Assembly: GCA_002684495.1 (NCBI GenBank)
Contig: NYVG01000047.1
Coordinates: forward strand, 1-49,889
Length of the DNA stretch: 49,889 nt
DNA from: Gammaproteobacteria bacterium
GTDB lineage: Bacteria; Pseudomonadota; Gammaproteobacteria; Pseudomonadales; Azotimanducaceae
Direction of reading: 5' to 3'
Shown: positions 1 to 9,204 of the stretch, in pieces
How positions within the stretch are numbered: position 1 is the first letter of the stretch
Layout of the letters: every line of letters begins with the position of its first letter
Notes under the pieces: generated by a model
Databases searched by the model: none
The model's input: the letters and a program-made list of their open reading frames with translations, nothing else
Told to the model about the DNA's origin: nothing
Position numbers and translations under genes: made by a program

Positions 1-104
1 AAATAGCTAGGCGCGAGCAGGTGTTGATTAAAGCAGCCCAGCAGCCGGGATTTAATATCGAAAAATTTCGCCAAGCTCAGGGCGATGCGGCAGAGATTCC
101 CTAG
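1..104 (+). CDS. C-terminal end of an unidentified protein (partial)
   Basis: An open frame enters from the left edge (codons in phase from base 3) and ends at TAG 102-104. The 33 visible residues end in KFRQAQGDAAEIP and are charged and helix-like, as expected for a real C-terminus. The stop overlaps the stop of the convergent PhyH gene: the four bases CTAG at 101-104 supply TAG on both strands. Too little is visible to name the family. A thioredoxin-fold/DsbA-type tail is only a guess. Confidence 0.5.
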   Translation, partial: IARREQVLIKAAQQPGFNIEKFRQAQGDAAEIP

Positions 105-1144
105 CTGGGTTTCTTAAACAGCCGAGGAGTTGTGCCCAGATCCTGGCGAAAGCCAGTATCAATTTCCGCGCCATCGTCCGCGACGATATATCGAGCGATA
201 TTCTGGCCGTGTTTTGAAAGTTGCTGGTACAGCACTTTCGGCATGCTGCGAGGCATTGGTTCGCGAAACCAAGGGGCATAGAATTCAGCGTTAGGAATCG
301 CGCGGACCTCATTAGACAGATTCGGTGTGCCGCCGTGCCAAGCGCGCGGATCGCGGATCAACACGCTACCTGCAGGCGCTGGACATACGGCACTCAACTT
401 CATCCACTCTGGCTCATCGGCTAACCGAGGAATCCGAGTATGGCTGTTTTGGGTTCCTGGTATTTGCCGTGTTGGCCCGTTCGTTGCCGTAAAGTCCACC
501 ATTAAGAAGTTGCAGCAGACATAGGGGCACGGCAGGTCGCGTAGACTAATACGGCCAGCGGGGTCAAAGAATGTTCCAAACTCCCGACCATTGAGGGTCA
601 TGCGGTCGCTGATATCGTAATGGAGCTGCTGATATTCAGTTGCCCCAGGCAAACAAAAGTCGCCGCCACCGCCTCGCGCGATGTAATCAGAGGAGTCAAA
701 AATAGCGGTAAGGATTGGTGTCACGGTGGGTAAATCTAACAACCTAGTCCATTCTGGCTCGTGCATCATATGGCCGGTTTTACTGGCTGAGCCAAAAGAA
801 TACCGATGGGAGCCGCGATTGCCGACGCGATGTTTGTCCAAGGATAACATCTCATGAATTGTGCGGTCGCAAGCGGCGCGCATAGCTGCCAGTTGCTCCC
901 CTGCAAGAGCGTCCAGTACGACAACAAAGCCATCGCGGTAAAACAGATCTCGGGCTTTTTCGACTTCGTTTGCGGTGACCAAGGCTAGGCCCTTGATGCC
1001 CGCATTTTGCGCGAGGTAGTCGCGTTGTTGTGCAAAAGCCTGGGCATCCCCAGCGCGCCAGCCGAGATCATTTAATGCCGTGCCAGTTACCTCTGTGTCA
1101 GGCGCAAGCGTCGCCTGTGCCTCGGGGTTAGATTGGTTTTTCAT
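101..1144 (-). CDS. Phytanoyl-CoA dioxygenase (PhyH) family protein
   Basis: Predicted Fe(II)/2-oxoglutarate-dependent oxygenase that hydroxylates a small, unidentified substrate in the cytoplasm. Counting from the ATG at 1144 (347 aa), the facial triad is H175-x-D177 (in LHYDISD) and H270 (in WHGGTPN), with R281 as the likely 2-oxoglutarate anchor. No signal peptide is seen. The frame is open back to a TTG at 1177, but the ATG at 1144 has a G-rich ribosome site nine bases upstream and gives the normal family start, so I prefer it. It is divergent from a CaiB/BaiF CoA-transferase, with about 80 bases between the starts. The shared promoter region suggests co-regulation and perhaps a common catabolic pathway. 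The substrate cannot be deduced. Confidence 0.85.
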   Translation of the reverse strand: MKNQSNPEAQATLAPDTEVTGTALNDLGWRAGDAQAFAQQRDYLAQNAGIKGLALVTANEVEKARDLFYRDGFVVVLDALAGEQLAAMRAACDRTIHEMLSLDKHRVGNRGSHRYSFGSASKTGHMMHEPEWTRLLDLPTVTPILTAIFDSSDYIARGGGGDFCLPGATEYQQLHYDISDRMTLNGREFGTFFDPAGRISLRDLPCPYVCCNFLMVDFTATNGPTRQIPGTQNSHTRIPRLADEPEWMKLSAVCPAPAGSVLIRDPRAWHGGTPNLSNEVRAIPNAEFYAPWFREPMPRSMPKVLYQQLSKHGQNIARYIVADDGAEIDTGFRQDLGTTPRLFKKPS

Positions 1145-1224
1145 ACTTTCAAGCCCCCAAATGTACGCCCATACCAATTGCTTAGGCTGCAGTTATACTC
1201 GATGCGGGCAAGGGGAGGAAACCG

Positions 1225-2406
1225 ATGGAACAACAATATCCGCTCAGCGGGCTAAAGGTGCTGGATTTTTCGCGTGTGCTCGCAGGGCCGTTCGCCGGCC
1301 GTATGTTGTCTGATTTGGGCGCTGATGTGGTGAAAGTAGAGCCGCCAGACGGTGATGTCACGCGTCTGTGGGGGCATGTGGTGGCGGGACTGCCCGGATA
1401 TTATCACCAGCAAAACGCAGGCAAGCGCAATATTTGTGTCGACTTACGCCACCAGCAAGCCAAAGCCTTAGTGCTCGAATTGGTCGCCGAAGCAGACATA
1501 CTGATTGAGAACTATCGTCCAGATGTAATGCCAAGATTAGGCTTGGGGTACGATGTTCTCAGCCAGGTAAATCCACGGTTAATTATGTTGTCGATCTCGG
1601 GGTTTGGTCATGGCGGCCCGGAATCTCATCGGCCTGCATACGCGCCCATCGTGCATGCTGAAGCCGGTCTAATGCACCGGCAGGCCGAGCGCGGAGATAT
1701 TCCGTTTACCGATTTGCCGCTGTCAGTAGCGGATACCAATGCGTCTCTGCATGGTTTGGTGGGTCTGCTGTCTGCTGTAATCATGCGACAACAAACCGAT
1801 CAGGGGCAGCACATCGACATTGCCATGATCGACGCCACTCTAGCGACCGACGATCAAGTGCATTACGCGTTGGAGGACGCCGAGGGTACTGGTCCGTTGC
1901 GTAACGATGCTTGGGAGACCGGTGTTGGGCCGATTTTGATCTCGGCAGATTTCCGCTACCTATGGCAATTATTAACAAGTCAGATGGGCGTTAATGATCC
2001 GACGACAAAAGACACGCCGCTGCCAGAGAAGATTCGCCTGCGTCGCGAGGTCGTCGGCGAGTATCTGGCGAATTTAGACACTTGGGCTTCTGTAGAAGAC
2101 ACCATGGCGAAAATGAATCTGGCCTGGGGCCGGGTGCGCGATCCAGTAACGCTGCAACAACAGCCCACCATTGCCGCGCGCAAGGCCATCACAGAGGTCG
2201 ACGACCGAGTTGGCGGTACTCGGCCAATCACTCAATCGCCTTATCGATTCTCTGGCGCGCGCAGCGGTGTGCGTGGTCCTGCGCCTCATCGCGGAGAGCA
2301 CAACAGCGTGGTGCTTGAAGATTGGTTGGGCAAGAGTGCTGTGCAGATCAGCCAGCTGCATAGTGATCAAGTACTGCAATTCGATGAAGAATTCGTCCGG
2401 CAATGA
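1225..2406 (+). CDS. CaiB/BaiF (class III) CoA-transferase
   Basis: Moves CoA between carboxylic acids, usually from an acyl-CoA donor to an incoming acid, so that the acid can enter beta-oxidation-like catabolism. The 393 aa match the family length. The N-terminal block KVLDFSRVLAGPFAGRMLSD and the LGADVVKVEPPDGD motif are typical, and D170 in LSVADTNA aligns with the catalytic aspartate that forms the acyl anhydride. A strong ribosome site (GGGGAGGAAACCG) precedes the ATG. A TATACT -10-like hexamer lies at 1194-1199, but no good -35 is visible. The gene is divergent from the PhyH gene and ends at a clear terminator. A second family member lies at 40443. Acid substrate unknown. Confidence 0.93.
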   Translation: MEQQYPLSGLKVLDFSRVLAGPFAGRMLSDLGADVVKVEPPDGDVTRLWGHVVAGLPGYYHQQNAGKRNICVDLRHQQAKALVLELVAEADILIENYRPDVMPRLGLGYDVLSQVNPRLIMLSISGFGHGGPESHRPAYAPIVHAEAGLMHRQAERGDIPFTDLPLSVADTNASLHGLVGLLSAVIMRQQTDQGQHIDIAMIDATLATDDQVHYALEDAEGTGPLRNDAWETGVGPILISADFRYLWQLLTSQMGVNDPTTKDTPLPEKIRLRREVVGEYLANLDTWASVEDTMAKMNLAWGRVRDPVTLQQQPTIAARKAITEVDDRVGGTRPITQSPYRFSGARSGVRGPAPHRGEHNSVVLEDWLGKSAVQISQLHSDQVLQFDEEFVRQ

Positions 2407-2430
2407 ACTGTTGAGCCCTGATCCCCAGGC

Positions 2431-2464
2431 AAAAAAAAGCCCCGCATATGCGGGGCTTTTTTTG
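2431..2464. terminator. Bidirectional intrinsic terminator
   Basis: An 8-bp perfect stem (AGCCCCGC / GCGGGGCT, 2438-2457) with a four-base loop (ATAT) is flanked by an A-run on the left and a T-run on the right. It can therefore stop transcription from both sides. It sits between the convergent CoA-transferase (ends 2406) and TonB receptor (ends 2475) genes. Confidence 0.92.
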
Positions 2465-2474
2465 GGTTGGAAAC

Positions 2475-5231
2475 TTACCCTTCGCCAAAGCGCCGAGTAA
2501 TATCAACGCCAAAGCTTCTGGTTCGAAGCAATGTACCGGTTAGCTGATAGTTGTTTCCGAGACTTCCAGCACTGAGTGAACGGAAGTTGCGTGCGTCAAA
2601 CAGGTTGTCGACGAACCCACGGATGGTCAGCAACCCGTCACCGCTGTTCCAAATCAATGACGCATCCGTTTGATGCCGAGCAGGCATCTTGTCGAATTCG
2701 CGATCAATGGATTCACTATTGTACTCACCAGTGAACGAATAGTAGGCCGCAGCAATCAAAGTGCTGTTTGGAAGGTCGAAGCGATAATTAGCCCAAGCGG
2801 TAAACTTGTGCTCTGGAATACCTTTGAGCGAGCTGCCTTTTAGTTGATGGCTGACCTCGCCATAGAGCGGCACCGGCGCAAATGGGTTGTCATCCTCGAG
2901 GAGATAGACTTCGTCCTGGTATTCAGTCTTCGTCAAACTGTAGTTGGCGTTAATCGTGAGTTCGTCGGTCGCCAACCATGTGCCCTCTGCCTCCCAGCCT
3001 TGATTAACAGCGCTTCCGGTATTGGTTGGCAATGTTAAGAAGGTTGCTTGAACATCGTCGTAAACCGTTACGCTGTCCTGATAGCCATCATACTGGTAGC
3101 TATAGATTGAGCTGAATAATTGCAAGGTTCCGTCTGCGAAGGTTCCCTTGAAGCCAAGCTCAAGGTGAGCAACTTCTTCTTCGTCGTAAGAATAGATTGA
3201 GTTAAACACTGCCCCAGTCAAGTCTCTAGCATCCAGTGTGCCTAGGCCATATCCGCCAGCTCGGTATCCAGTGGTATACGATGCGTATACCAATGTATCT
3301 TCGTCAGGCGTCCAATCTAGAACTACTCGGCCAGTCGCTTTGCTCCACTTTTTCTTTTCAGTTGCGAGGCTGGAGAATCCGAAAGGAATTCCAGTCAGAT
3401 ACATTGGTGTTGCGCACTCAACAGAGGTGAAAGCGCAGGTCGGAGCGATTGGGTTTTGGCCTGTGAAATCCATGGTAGGCACTGCGCTTCCCATCAGAAC
3501 GTTGGCTAGCGCCAGATTGGACCAACCCAACGCGGTTGCTGTAGCTTCGTTGACTCCGAGGGCGGCCAAGATTCCAGGTCTAATTCCATAATCGAAGGGG
3601 AAGAGCGATTCGAAATAACCACCGCGTCGCTCTAGCACTTCTTTTTCGTCCTCCGCGTAGCGCGCGCCGATAGTTAGTGCCCATTCATCATTAAATGTGT
3701 ACGTGCCTTGGCTGAATATTGCCGTTTGTTCAACATAGTTAGTGTTGATGTGGTGATACGCATGCCCATCCGGGTCACCAGTCCAAAGTCCACTAGTTTG
3801 GAAGCCCATCGGAGCATTCGCAATTGGCGTGTAATCTGTAAGACCGAAGGCCGCCATGGTGCCTGCGAGGCCGCCATAGTTTGCTGCTTGATCGATCCTA
3901 CCCTGGGAGTTGAAGTGCGATATCGTGTAGTCCTGCTTTCGATCACTCGCGAAGTAGTACAGACCACTGGTCAGGAAAAAGTTCTCTGAAACGTCCCATA
4001 GCAGTTGGATTTCGTGCGAGGCATTCCATACGTCTTCTAGCACGGTCAGCCCGGAGTTCGCGATTTCGCTGTCTGAATAGTCATAGTCGACTGTATAGGT
4101 GTAATCGAAGTCGCCGTAACCAAATATGTACTTCAAGGTCATATTATCGTTGAGCTCATAACTAACGTTCAACGATGCGCCCTGTTGATCAAATCCTTCA
4201 TCAGTAAGCCCGTTGGTCAACGCTTCCGCGTCTACGGCTTCTAAGTCTCCTGAGCCATTAATATAGGCGTTGCTGGCGTAGGCTTGGTTCACGACTGAGC
4301 TTGCTGCTACGTCGACACCAGGTCTAACAGGCGCTCCATAAGCAACCTCTCCCGTTGTTGGGTGCGTGAACATCGTCGCTCCAGGCGTTGTCGCTGTTGC
4401 TGCTCTCATCCCATAGGCGTAAAGGTCGGTTCGTCGTGTTCCACGATCTGCGCCCCAGCCTTGGTCAATCAGCACGCCATTACCGATTACTCGGTAGGAA
4501 TTACGTTTGTTGATGCGTGTGGAAATTTCCAGCTTGTCCGTGGGCGCAAATTCAAGGGTTAGGCTTGCGTTCTGATCGTTTGTGCTGTCGGTGTCGGGTG
4601 AACCATATTGTCCGCTCATCCAGCCATCTCGGTTGCGATCAGAAATTACCAGTCGGTAGCCTGCTGAGCCGTTCTCGACGTTTATGGGGCCTGACAAGAT
4701 TCCATAGTATTCGCGGTTACGATGACTACCGAACTGGGCTCGGATAGACCCTGAAAGCTCTTCGGTCGGTGATTTTGTGATGTAGTTGATCGCCCCGCCG
4801 ACAGAGTTTCGACCGTACAGCGTTCCCTGTGGGCCACGCAGAACCTCGATACGCTCAACGTCGAATAGAGCGTTTTCGGTCAACGCTATCAATGCGTCCT
4901 CTGAATAAACGCCGTTGTAATAGGTCGCAACACCTGGGTCTCCGCCCAAAGATCGGAAGTTCCTTCCAACACCGCGAATTCGAATGTCATAGCTATCGCG
5001 AGTTGTCGCAGGAATGAAATTCACGAACTCGTCTGCCGACTGTATCCCCAGATCTTCGATCATATCCGCGCCAATCGCGGTTATCGAAATAGAAGTGTCC
5101 GATACCGTCGATTCTACTTTCTCCGCGGTAACGATTACCTCCTCGATTCGTCTCTTTGAGTCGTCTTCATCCGCAAAAGCAGGTAGAACAATAGAAAATG
5201 CGGCAATAAAGCCTACAGCCAATCTAAACAT
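2475..5231 (-). CDS. TonB-dependent outer-membrane receptor
   Basis: Outer-membrane beta-barrel transporter powered by TonB/ExbBD. Starting at the ATG at 5231 it has 918 aa. The signal peptide is MFRLAVGFIAAFSIVLPAFA, followed by a TonB-box-like EEVIVTAEK and a plug domain with the usual DVERIEVLRGPQGTLYGRNS block near residues 125-145. A long C-terminal barrel rich in alternating aromatic residues follows. The frame opens upstream at 5258, but GAGGGAG lies a few bases before the ATG at 5231 and the signal peptide begins there. No SusD partner is present, so this is the single-component kind common in marine gammaproteobacteria, where such receptors carry sterols, aromatics or siderophores. 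The ligand is unknown. A perfect palindrome at 5273-5289 probably regulates it. Confidence 0.95.
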   Translation of the reverse strand: MFRLAVGFIAAFSIVLPAFADEDDSKRRIEEVIVTAEKVESTVSDTSISITAIGADMIEDLGIQSADEFVNFIPATTRDSYDIRIRGVGRNFRSLGGDPGVATYYNGVYSEDALIALTENALFDVERIEVLRGPQGTLYGRNSVGGAINYITKSPTEELSGSIRAQFGSHRNREYYGILSGPINVENGSAGYRLVISDRNRDGWMSGQYGSPDTDSTNDQNASLTLEFAPTDKLEISTRINKRNSYRVIGNGVLIDQGWGADRGTRRTDLYAYGMRAATATTPGATMFTHPTTGEVAYGAPVRPGVDVAASSVVNQAYASNAYINGSGDLEAVDAEALTNGLTDEGFDQQGASLNVSYELNDNMTLKYIFGYGDFDYTYTVDYDYSDSEIANSGLTVLEDVWNASHEIQLLWDVSENFFLTSGLYYFASDRKQDYTISHFNSQGRIDQAANYGGLAGTMAAFGLTDYTPIANAPMGFQTSGLWTGDPDGHAYHHINTNYVEQTAIFSQGTYTFNDEWALTIGARYAEDEKEVLERRGGYFESLFPFDYGIRPGILAALGVNEATATALGWSNLALANVLMGSAVPTMDFTGQNPIAPTCAFTSVECATPMYLTGIPFGFSSLATEKKKWSKATGRVVLDWTPDEDTLVYASYTTGYRAGGYGLGTLDARDLTGAVFNSIYSYDEEEVAHLELGFKGTFADGTLQLFSSIYSYQYDGYQDSVTVYDDVQATFLTLPTNTGSAVNQGWEAEGTWLATDELTINANYSLTKTEYQDEVYLLEDDNPFAPVPLYGEVSHQLKGSSLKGIPEHKFTAWANYRFDLPNSTLIAAAYYSFTGEYNSESIDREFDKMPARHQTDASLIWNSGDGLLTIRGFVDNLFDARNFRSLSAGSLGNNYQLTGTLLRTRSFGVDITRRFGEG

Positions 5232-5272
5232 TTTTTTCTCCCTCAATATCCGTGCCAAGGACAGGCTCGGAA

Positions 5273-5289
5273 TTTACTAACTTAGTAAA
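5273..5289. promoter_or_regulatory. 17-bp perfect palindrome, probable repressor operator
   Basis: TTTACTAA-C-TTAGTAAA is a perfect inverted repeat about 40 bases upstream of the TonB-receptor start, where a promoter is expected. An odd-length, AT-rich repeat of this kind is typical of TetR-family operators. No TetR-type gene is in the window, so the regulator would be encoded elsewhere. The 5290-5548 stretch beyond it is AT-rich and holds no recognisable gene. Confidence 0.6.
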
Positions 5290-5548
5290 AGTTAACGGGC
5301 ACAGAGTGTAAGAAAATGTTACAAAATTCAAGAGTTTTGACGAAAAATTCACCCATGAAAATTTGGCGAATTTAATGGAAAAGGCACTAAAACATTGCAG
5401 TGAATTGAGGAATCTAGCGCGTGTCCTGCAACTAATGACTCACTAGCTTCGGCCAGATTTTGAAATATACTGTAACAGCACATGAACATTCGGATCGAGG
5501 TCGAATTGGCCACGGTAACTCTGCGCAATAGTTGAAGTCTGCTCGGCG

Positions 5549-7048
5549 TTATTGGTTCAGGGAGCTTTGTTCCGTGAGGGCAGCCGCCGCACGGTAATTT
5601 TCAAGTTTGTAGATAAGCCGGCGGCCTGCGGGTAGCGACGACTCCAGCCCCAGCCACTGGCCATTGGCCGAGTAATGCAGGGTTAGATCTAACGACTCGG
5701 CCTGCAGTCGATAGGATTTTCGGGTGTTGTCTGCGGTGCCGTCAGTAATTATTGGCTCTATCGTGACAGGCATTAGGCGGCCGTCTTGACCGTTCAAAAG
5801 CTGGGTCTGGGTCAGCAGTTTAGGAGACCAGTAGGCAAAGGTTGTGAGACAAGGGACGTTAAGGTCTTGACTAGCTTCGCCTTTGATTGTGTTGACCGCA
5901 AAACCTCCTTGGGTGCGCTGGCCGTTGAGCGCAATTTTTTCCCGACGGGTCTCTGTCGAGCTTTCAATGTACTCTAGACAAAGGTTTTCGTCGTAGCGCT
6001 CTTTCACTTCGTGGGTGTATGAAAATAAGGGCACGCGTAATAGTCGGTACTCAAAGTCGGCGCGGCTTGAAAGGTAAATCGACTGCCCGTCTCTAGTTAC
6101 GTCGAAGGAGTGATAACCAACCTCGCGGTTGTCAATAAAGGCCTTGAAGTACCAATGTTCAGTAGATGCTGGAATCGCCAAGCTCGGCTGGTTTAGTAGC
6201 AGCAAAGGTGCGCAGCAAAGAAGCATAAGGAGTGTTTTGGCTGCGGGGTTTTTCCTGCGTTGCAGTAGACGCTGTGGCTGTAAAAACACCGGAAAAAAAG
6301 CGGGAGTTTGCTGTTGATAGTTCTGATAGTCAGGGCGTCGCGCTGGTGCGCCTGACTCCATGCGCTCGACACCGGTGAAACGTAGCAGCAACCAGCTAAC
6401 CAGACCGATCGTTACCAAGCCGAACCAACTTCCCGCGCTGAGGGCAAGCAGACTAATGCCAAACCAGAAGCACCATTCGCCGAAGTAATTCGGATGACGC
6501 GATAACGACCACAGACCGGTGCGCAACAACTGGGTCTCACGCTGGCCGGGTGCAGACTGCTGTTTTAGGAACGCGCTTAGTTGTAGGTCGGCAATAACCT
6601 CGTACAGCAGCCCAAACAGGATTAGCGCGAACAAGGCCGAATCAATCAGTCGCCACGGCCCAGCATATTCGACGATGGGTAAAAAAGCGGCGCTGATGAC
6701 TAGTGCGAGTAATGCCTGTAGTAGATAGATGATAAAGAGGCTGGTGAATTTGAACAGCGGTCCCTGATTGGCGCGGATCTCAGTATAACGCCGGTCCTCG
6801 CTACGACCGGCTGCGCGCACTGCCAAGTAGGTGGCCAAGCGAATACCCCAGACAGCTACCAATAACAGTAGTAATATTCCGCGCCACTCTAACTGTGGTA
6901 GAGCAACACAAACACCAAAGCACACCATGACGTGATGCAGTGGCCATAAAATATCCACGTGGCCTAAGTTGTTGCTGCGCAAAGAGTGCAACCAGAGTAG
7001 CGCTGCGGCGAAGATCAGCCACGGCGCAGTTTGGAGTAAGATAGTCAT
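5549..7048 (-). CDS. Fusion: DUF1295 membrane enzyme + DUF6134-like periplasmic domain
   Basis: Two-domain protein of 499 aa. Residues 1-255 are a multi-spanning DUF1295 domain (steroid 5-alpha-reductase / isoprenylcysteine methyltransferase superfamily) with the motif LSRHPNYFGEWCFWFG near residue 185. Residues 270-295 contain a second hydrophobic segment that looks like a built-in signal/anchor (TLLMLLCCAPLLLLNQPSLA). Residues 300-490 match the soluble, beta-rich DUF6134 type (EHWYFKAFIDNREVGYHSFDV). These two are usually separate neighbouring genes, so the fusion is notable. The start overlaps the preceding NTF2-like gene by ATGA, so the two are translationally coupled. Families of this kind occur in light/singlet-oxygen response clusters linked to fatty-acid modification. 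The reaction of this protein is not established. Confidence 0.8.
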   Translation of the reverse strand: MTILLQTAPWLIFAAALLWLHSLRSNNLGHVDILWPLHHVMVCFGVCVALPQLEWRGILLLLLVAVWGIRLATYLAVRAAGRSEDRRYTEIRANQGPLFKFTSLFIIYLLQALLALVISAAFLPIVEYAGPWRLIDSALFALILFGLLYEVIADLQLSAFLKQQSAPGQRETQLLRTGLWSLSRHPNYFGEWCFWFGISLLALSAGSWFGLVTIGLVSWLLLRFTGVERMESGAPARRPDYQNYQQQTPAFFPVFLQPQRLLQRRKNPAAKTLLMLLCCAPLLLLNQPSLAIPASTEHWYFKAFIDNREVGYHSFDVTRDGQSIYLSSRADFEYRLLRVPLFSYTHEVKERYDENLCLEYIESSTETRREKIALNGQRTQGGFAVNTIKGEASQDLNVPCLTTFAYWSPKLLTQTQLLNGQDGRLMPVTIEPIITDGTADNTRKSYRLQAESLDLTLHYSANGQWLGLESSLPAGRRLIYKLENYRAAAALTEQSSLNQ

Positions 7049-7638
7049 CGTTTATCTGCAGCGAAGCGCCGCCCAACAGCCCGGACGCCCGCACCCAGCA
7101 CTGGTATATGAGAGTAGAAACCGAGTCCGCTATCCCAGAAGTCCTGATGCAAGATGACTTGGCCAGTAATGTCGAAGCGCACATGAGTAACGCCTAAGGT
7201 GTCGCTGGTAACCTCTTTATTAATAGGGGTGAAGCGCGCCTGCATTGACCAGATAAGGTAAACGTCCGCATCGCTTTGTAGTGTCTGGTGAATCTGCACG
7301 TCCACTCGCGTGCCCGCATCGCTCAGTCGGGTGAAGTGATCGACGACGGTCTTTTTGTCGCGCGTAACCATAAGAGCGTCGCTGAAATGCAGGTCCTCAG
7401 CGTATAACGAAGCGGCGGTCGTCCCAGTGGCCGGATCCCCCAAATTAGCGAGGAAGTCGACGAAGCGCTCAATGGATTCGGGGTTGACGTTGCGGTGTCC
7501 GGCGAAGTCATCGAGTGCTTGCCGATACTGGGCAGGGTAGCCAAGACGCTCGGAGTCGGGTGCGATAACACCGGCACAGCCGCTCGTAAGCAGACTCAAA
7601 AAGGCGATTAAAATAGCGTTGCGGGGGTAAAACTTCAC
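7045..7638 (-). CDS. NTF2-like (SnoaL-fold) lipoprotein
   Basis: 197 aa with a lipoprotein signal (lipobox LTSGC, Cys 21), so probably attached to a membrane on the periplasmic side. The rest matches the small NTF2/SnoaL-like cone fold: ESIERFVDFLANLGD, LYAEDLHFSDALMV, then a beta-rich section ending ITGQVILHQDFWDSG. Proteins of this sort accompany DUF1295, FAD-oxidoreductase and DUF2878 genes in photoprotective clusters. No catalytic residue can be assigned. It is first in a two-gene operon and overlaps the DUF1295 fusion by four bases. Divergent from the FAD-oxidoreductase gene, with a 189-bp shared regulatory gap. Confidence 0.78.
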   Translation of the reverse strand: MKFYPRNAILIAFLSLLTSGCAGVIAPDSERLGYPAQYRQALDDFAGHRNVNPESIERFVDFLANLGDPATGTTAASLYAEDLHFSDALMVTRDKKTVVDHFTRLSDAGTRVDVQIHQTLQSDADVYLIWSMQARFTPINKEVTSDTLGVTHVRFDITGQVILHQDFWDSGLGFYSHIPVLGAGVRAVGRRFAADKR

Positions 7639-7827
7639 TGTACGAAGCTAATTGTGTCGGCGTGAATGGCCAGTGAATTCATCCGGTAGACGCTTTCACA
7701 ACTGATTCACTAATATTTATCAACTATACATACCCTTTCAGATAGGCAAAGTCATGTTTGCAGTCCCGCCAGAAACGCGCCATTTGAGCGTGTCGGCAAG
7801 AGATCGTGCGCTCAGTAGGGGGCGTTC

Positions 7828-9144
7828 GTGAGGATTGCAGTGATAGGTGCAGGGATCAGCGGCATCGCTGCTGCGGATGCCCTGTCCGAGGCTGCCGACG
7901 TGACGCTATATGAGGCAGACCCGCGCCTAGGGGGACATACAGACAGCCATACCGTCCTACTTAGTGATCAGGTATACAGTGTCGATACGGGTTTTGTAGC
8001 GTTCAACGGCGAGTATCCACTCTTCTCATCCTGGTTGGAAAATCTCGGCGTGACTTCTCAACCAGCGCAAATGTCCCTCAGCGTGAGTCGCTGGCCCCAG
8101 GGCTTTGAATACGCAACCACCGATCTGCGCAGCTTATTTCCATCGTTCAAAGTCCTTTCATCTTATGCCCAATATCAGTTACTAGCGGATACACGACGCT
8201 TCAACCGCACCATTAGGCAAGCGGTAGAGAATCACCCAGATGAGGCCCTTGGTGACTACCTGCACCGGCAAAGCTACAGCCAGCGCTTCATTAATTGCCA
8301 TATCGTGCCCTTATGCATGGCCCAGTGGTCCAAAGCTGCCTTCGATGTATTGCAGATGCCACTGCGTTATGTAGCAACCTTTGTCGCTCAACATGGATTG
8401 CTGAGAATGGATGATAAACCCCAATGGCGGGTGATTCGGCGCGGCGCAACCCATTATCTAGAGGCTTTTGAGCGTCAATTTCGCGGCACCATCAAACTGC
8501 AGACACCAGTTCGGCAGGTGGCGCGCACAAACGGCTATGTTGAGGTGCTAACCGACGAGGGCAGCACGGATTATGATGCTGTGGTTATCGCCTGTCACAG
8601 CGACCAAGCCCTGGGCATACTGGAACAACCGACATCGCTGGAACAGCAGTTGTTGGGCGCGGTTCGATATAAGTCCACTCGCGTAGTGCTGCACAGTGAC
8701 GAATCGTTCATGCCGACCAAACGATCGTTATGGGCGAGTTGGAATGCGCAGATTCACGAGCTTGATGGGCCCGCCACCCTAAGTTTCTGGATGAATAAAA
8801 TTCAGTCGATCCGCGGCCAAGACTTTTTTCTGACTTTGAACCCTGCAACCACTCCGCGTCAGATTTGGACCGATCGTAGCTATGCGCACCCGATATTCGA
8901 TACGCCGGCGCTGCAGGCACAGTCGCGTCTGCAGGAGATTGATGGCATAGGCGGGGTATTTTTCTGCGGCTCCTATTGGGGTTGGGGCTTGCACGAGGAC
9001 GGCTTCAGTAGCGGTGTTGCGGCGGCAGGACGTTTGCGTACTAGCTTAAAAGGCAAGCCTAGCATTGTTGGAGCAGGAGACGGCAACAACGCAGGTGCGA
9101 GCGAGATCGACGCGATTATCGCTGCGGCGAAAAACCAGACCTAA
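7828..9144 (+). CDS. FAD-dependent amine-oxidase-like oxidoreductase
   Basis: 438 aa flavoprotein of the NAD(P)-binding amine-oxidase/desaturase superfamily. The dinucleotide site IAVIGAGISGIAAADAL starts at residue 2, and the typical FAD second motif LYEADPRLGGHTDSH follows. The C-terminal FAD block is FCGSYWGWGLHEDGFSSGV near residue 380. Start is a GTG after GTAGGGGGC. It is the relative of the protein next to DUF1365 and the cyclopropane-synthase-like enzyme in furan-fatty-acid/singlet-oxygen clusters. That function is inferred from family, not shown here. It is followed after 60 bases by DUF2878 and then a histidine kinase, forming a likely three-gene operon. Confidence 0.85.
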   Translation: MRIAVIGAGISGIAAADALSEAADVTLYEADPRLGGHTDSHTVLLSDQVYSVDTGFVAFNGEYPLFSSWLENLGVTSQPAQMSLSVSRWPQGFEYATTDLRSLFPSFKVLSSYAQYQLLADTRRFNRTIRQAVENHPDEALGDYLHRQSYSQRFINCHIVPLCMAQWSKAAFDVLQMPLRYVATFVAQHGLLRMDDKPQWRVIRRGATHYLEAFERQFRGTIKLQTPVRQVARTNGYVEVLTDEGSTDYDAVVIACHSDQALGILEQPTSLEQQLLGAVRYKSTRVVLHSDESFMPTKRSLWASWNAQIHELDGPATLSFWMNKIQSIRGQDFFLTLNPATTPRQIWTDRSYAHPIFDTPALQAQSRLQEIDGIGGVFFCGSYWGWGLHEDGFSSGVAAAGRLRTSLKGKPSIVGAGDGNNAGASEIDAIIAAAKNQT

Positions 9145-9204
9145 TGCATAACCCTAGCGCACGCATGCGGCACTCTTACCTCTCTCTCGCGTTAGAGCTT
9201 CAAC

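Noticed and set aside
7639-7827. ECF/RpoE-type promoter (TGATTC ... TACATA) in the divergent gap
   Set aside because: Spacing and bases fit the ChrR/RpoE consensus only loosely, and no such regulator is in the window.
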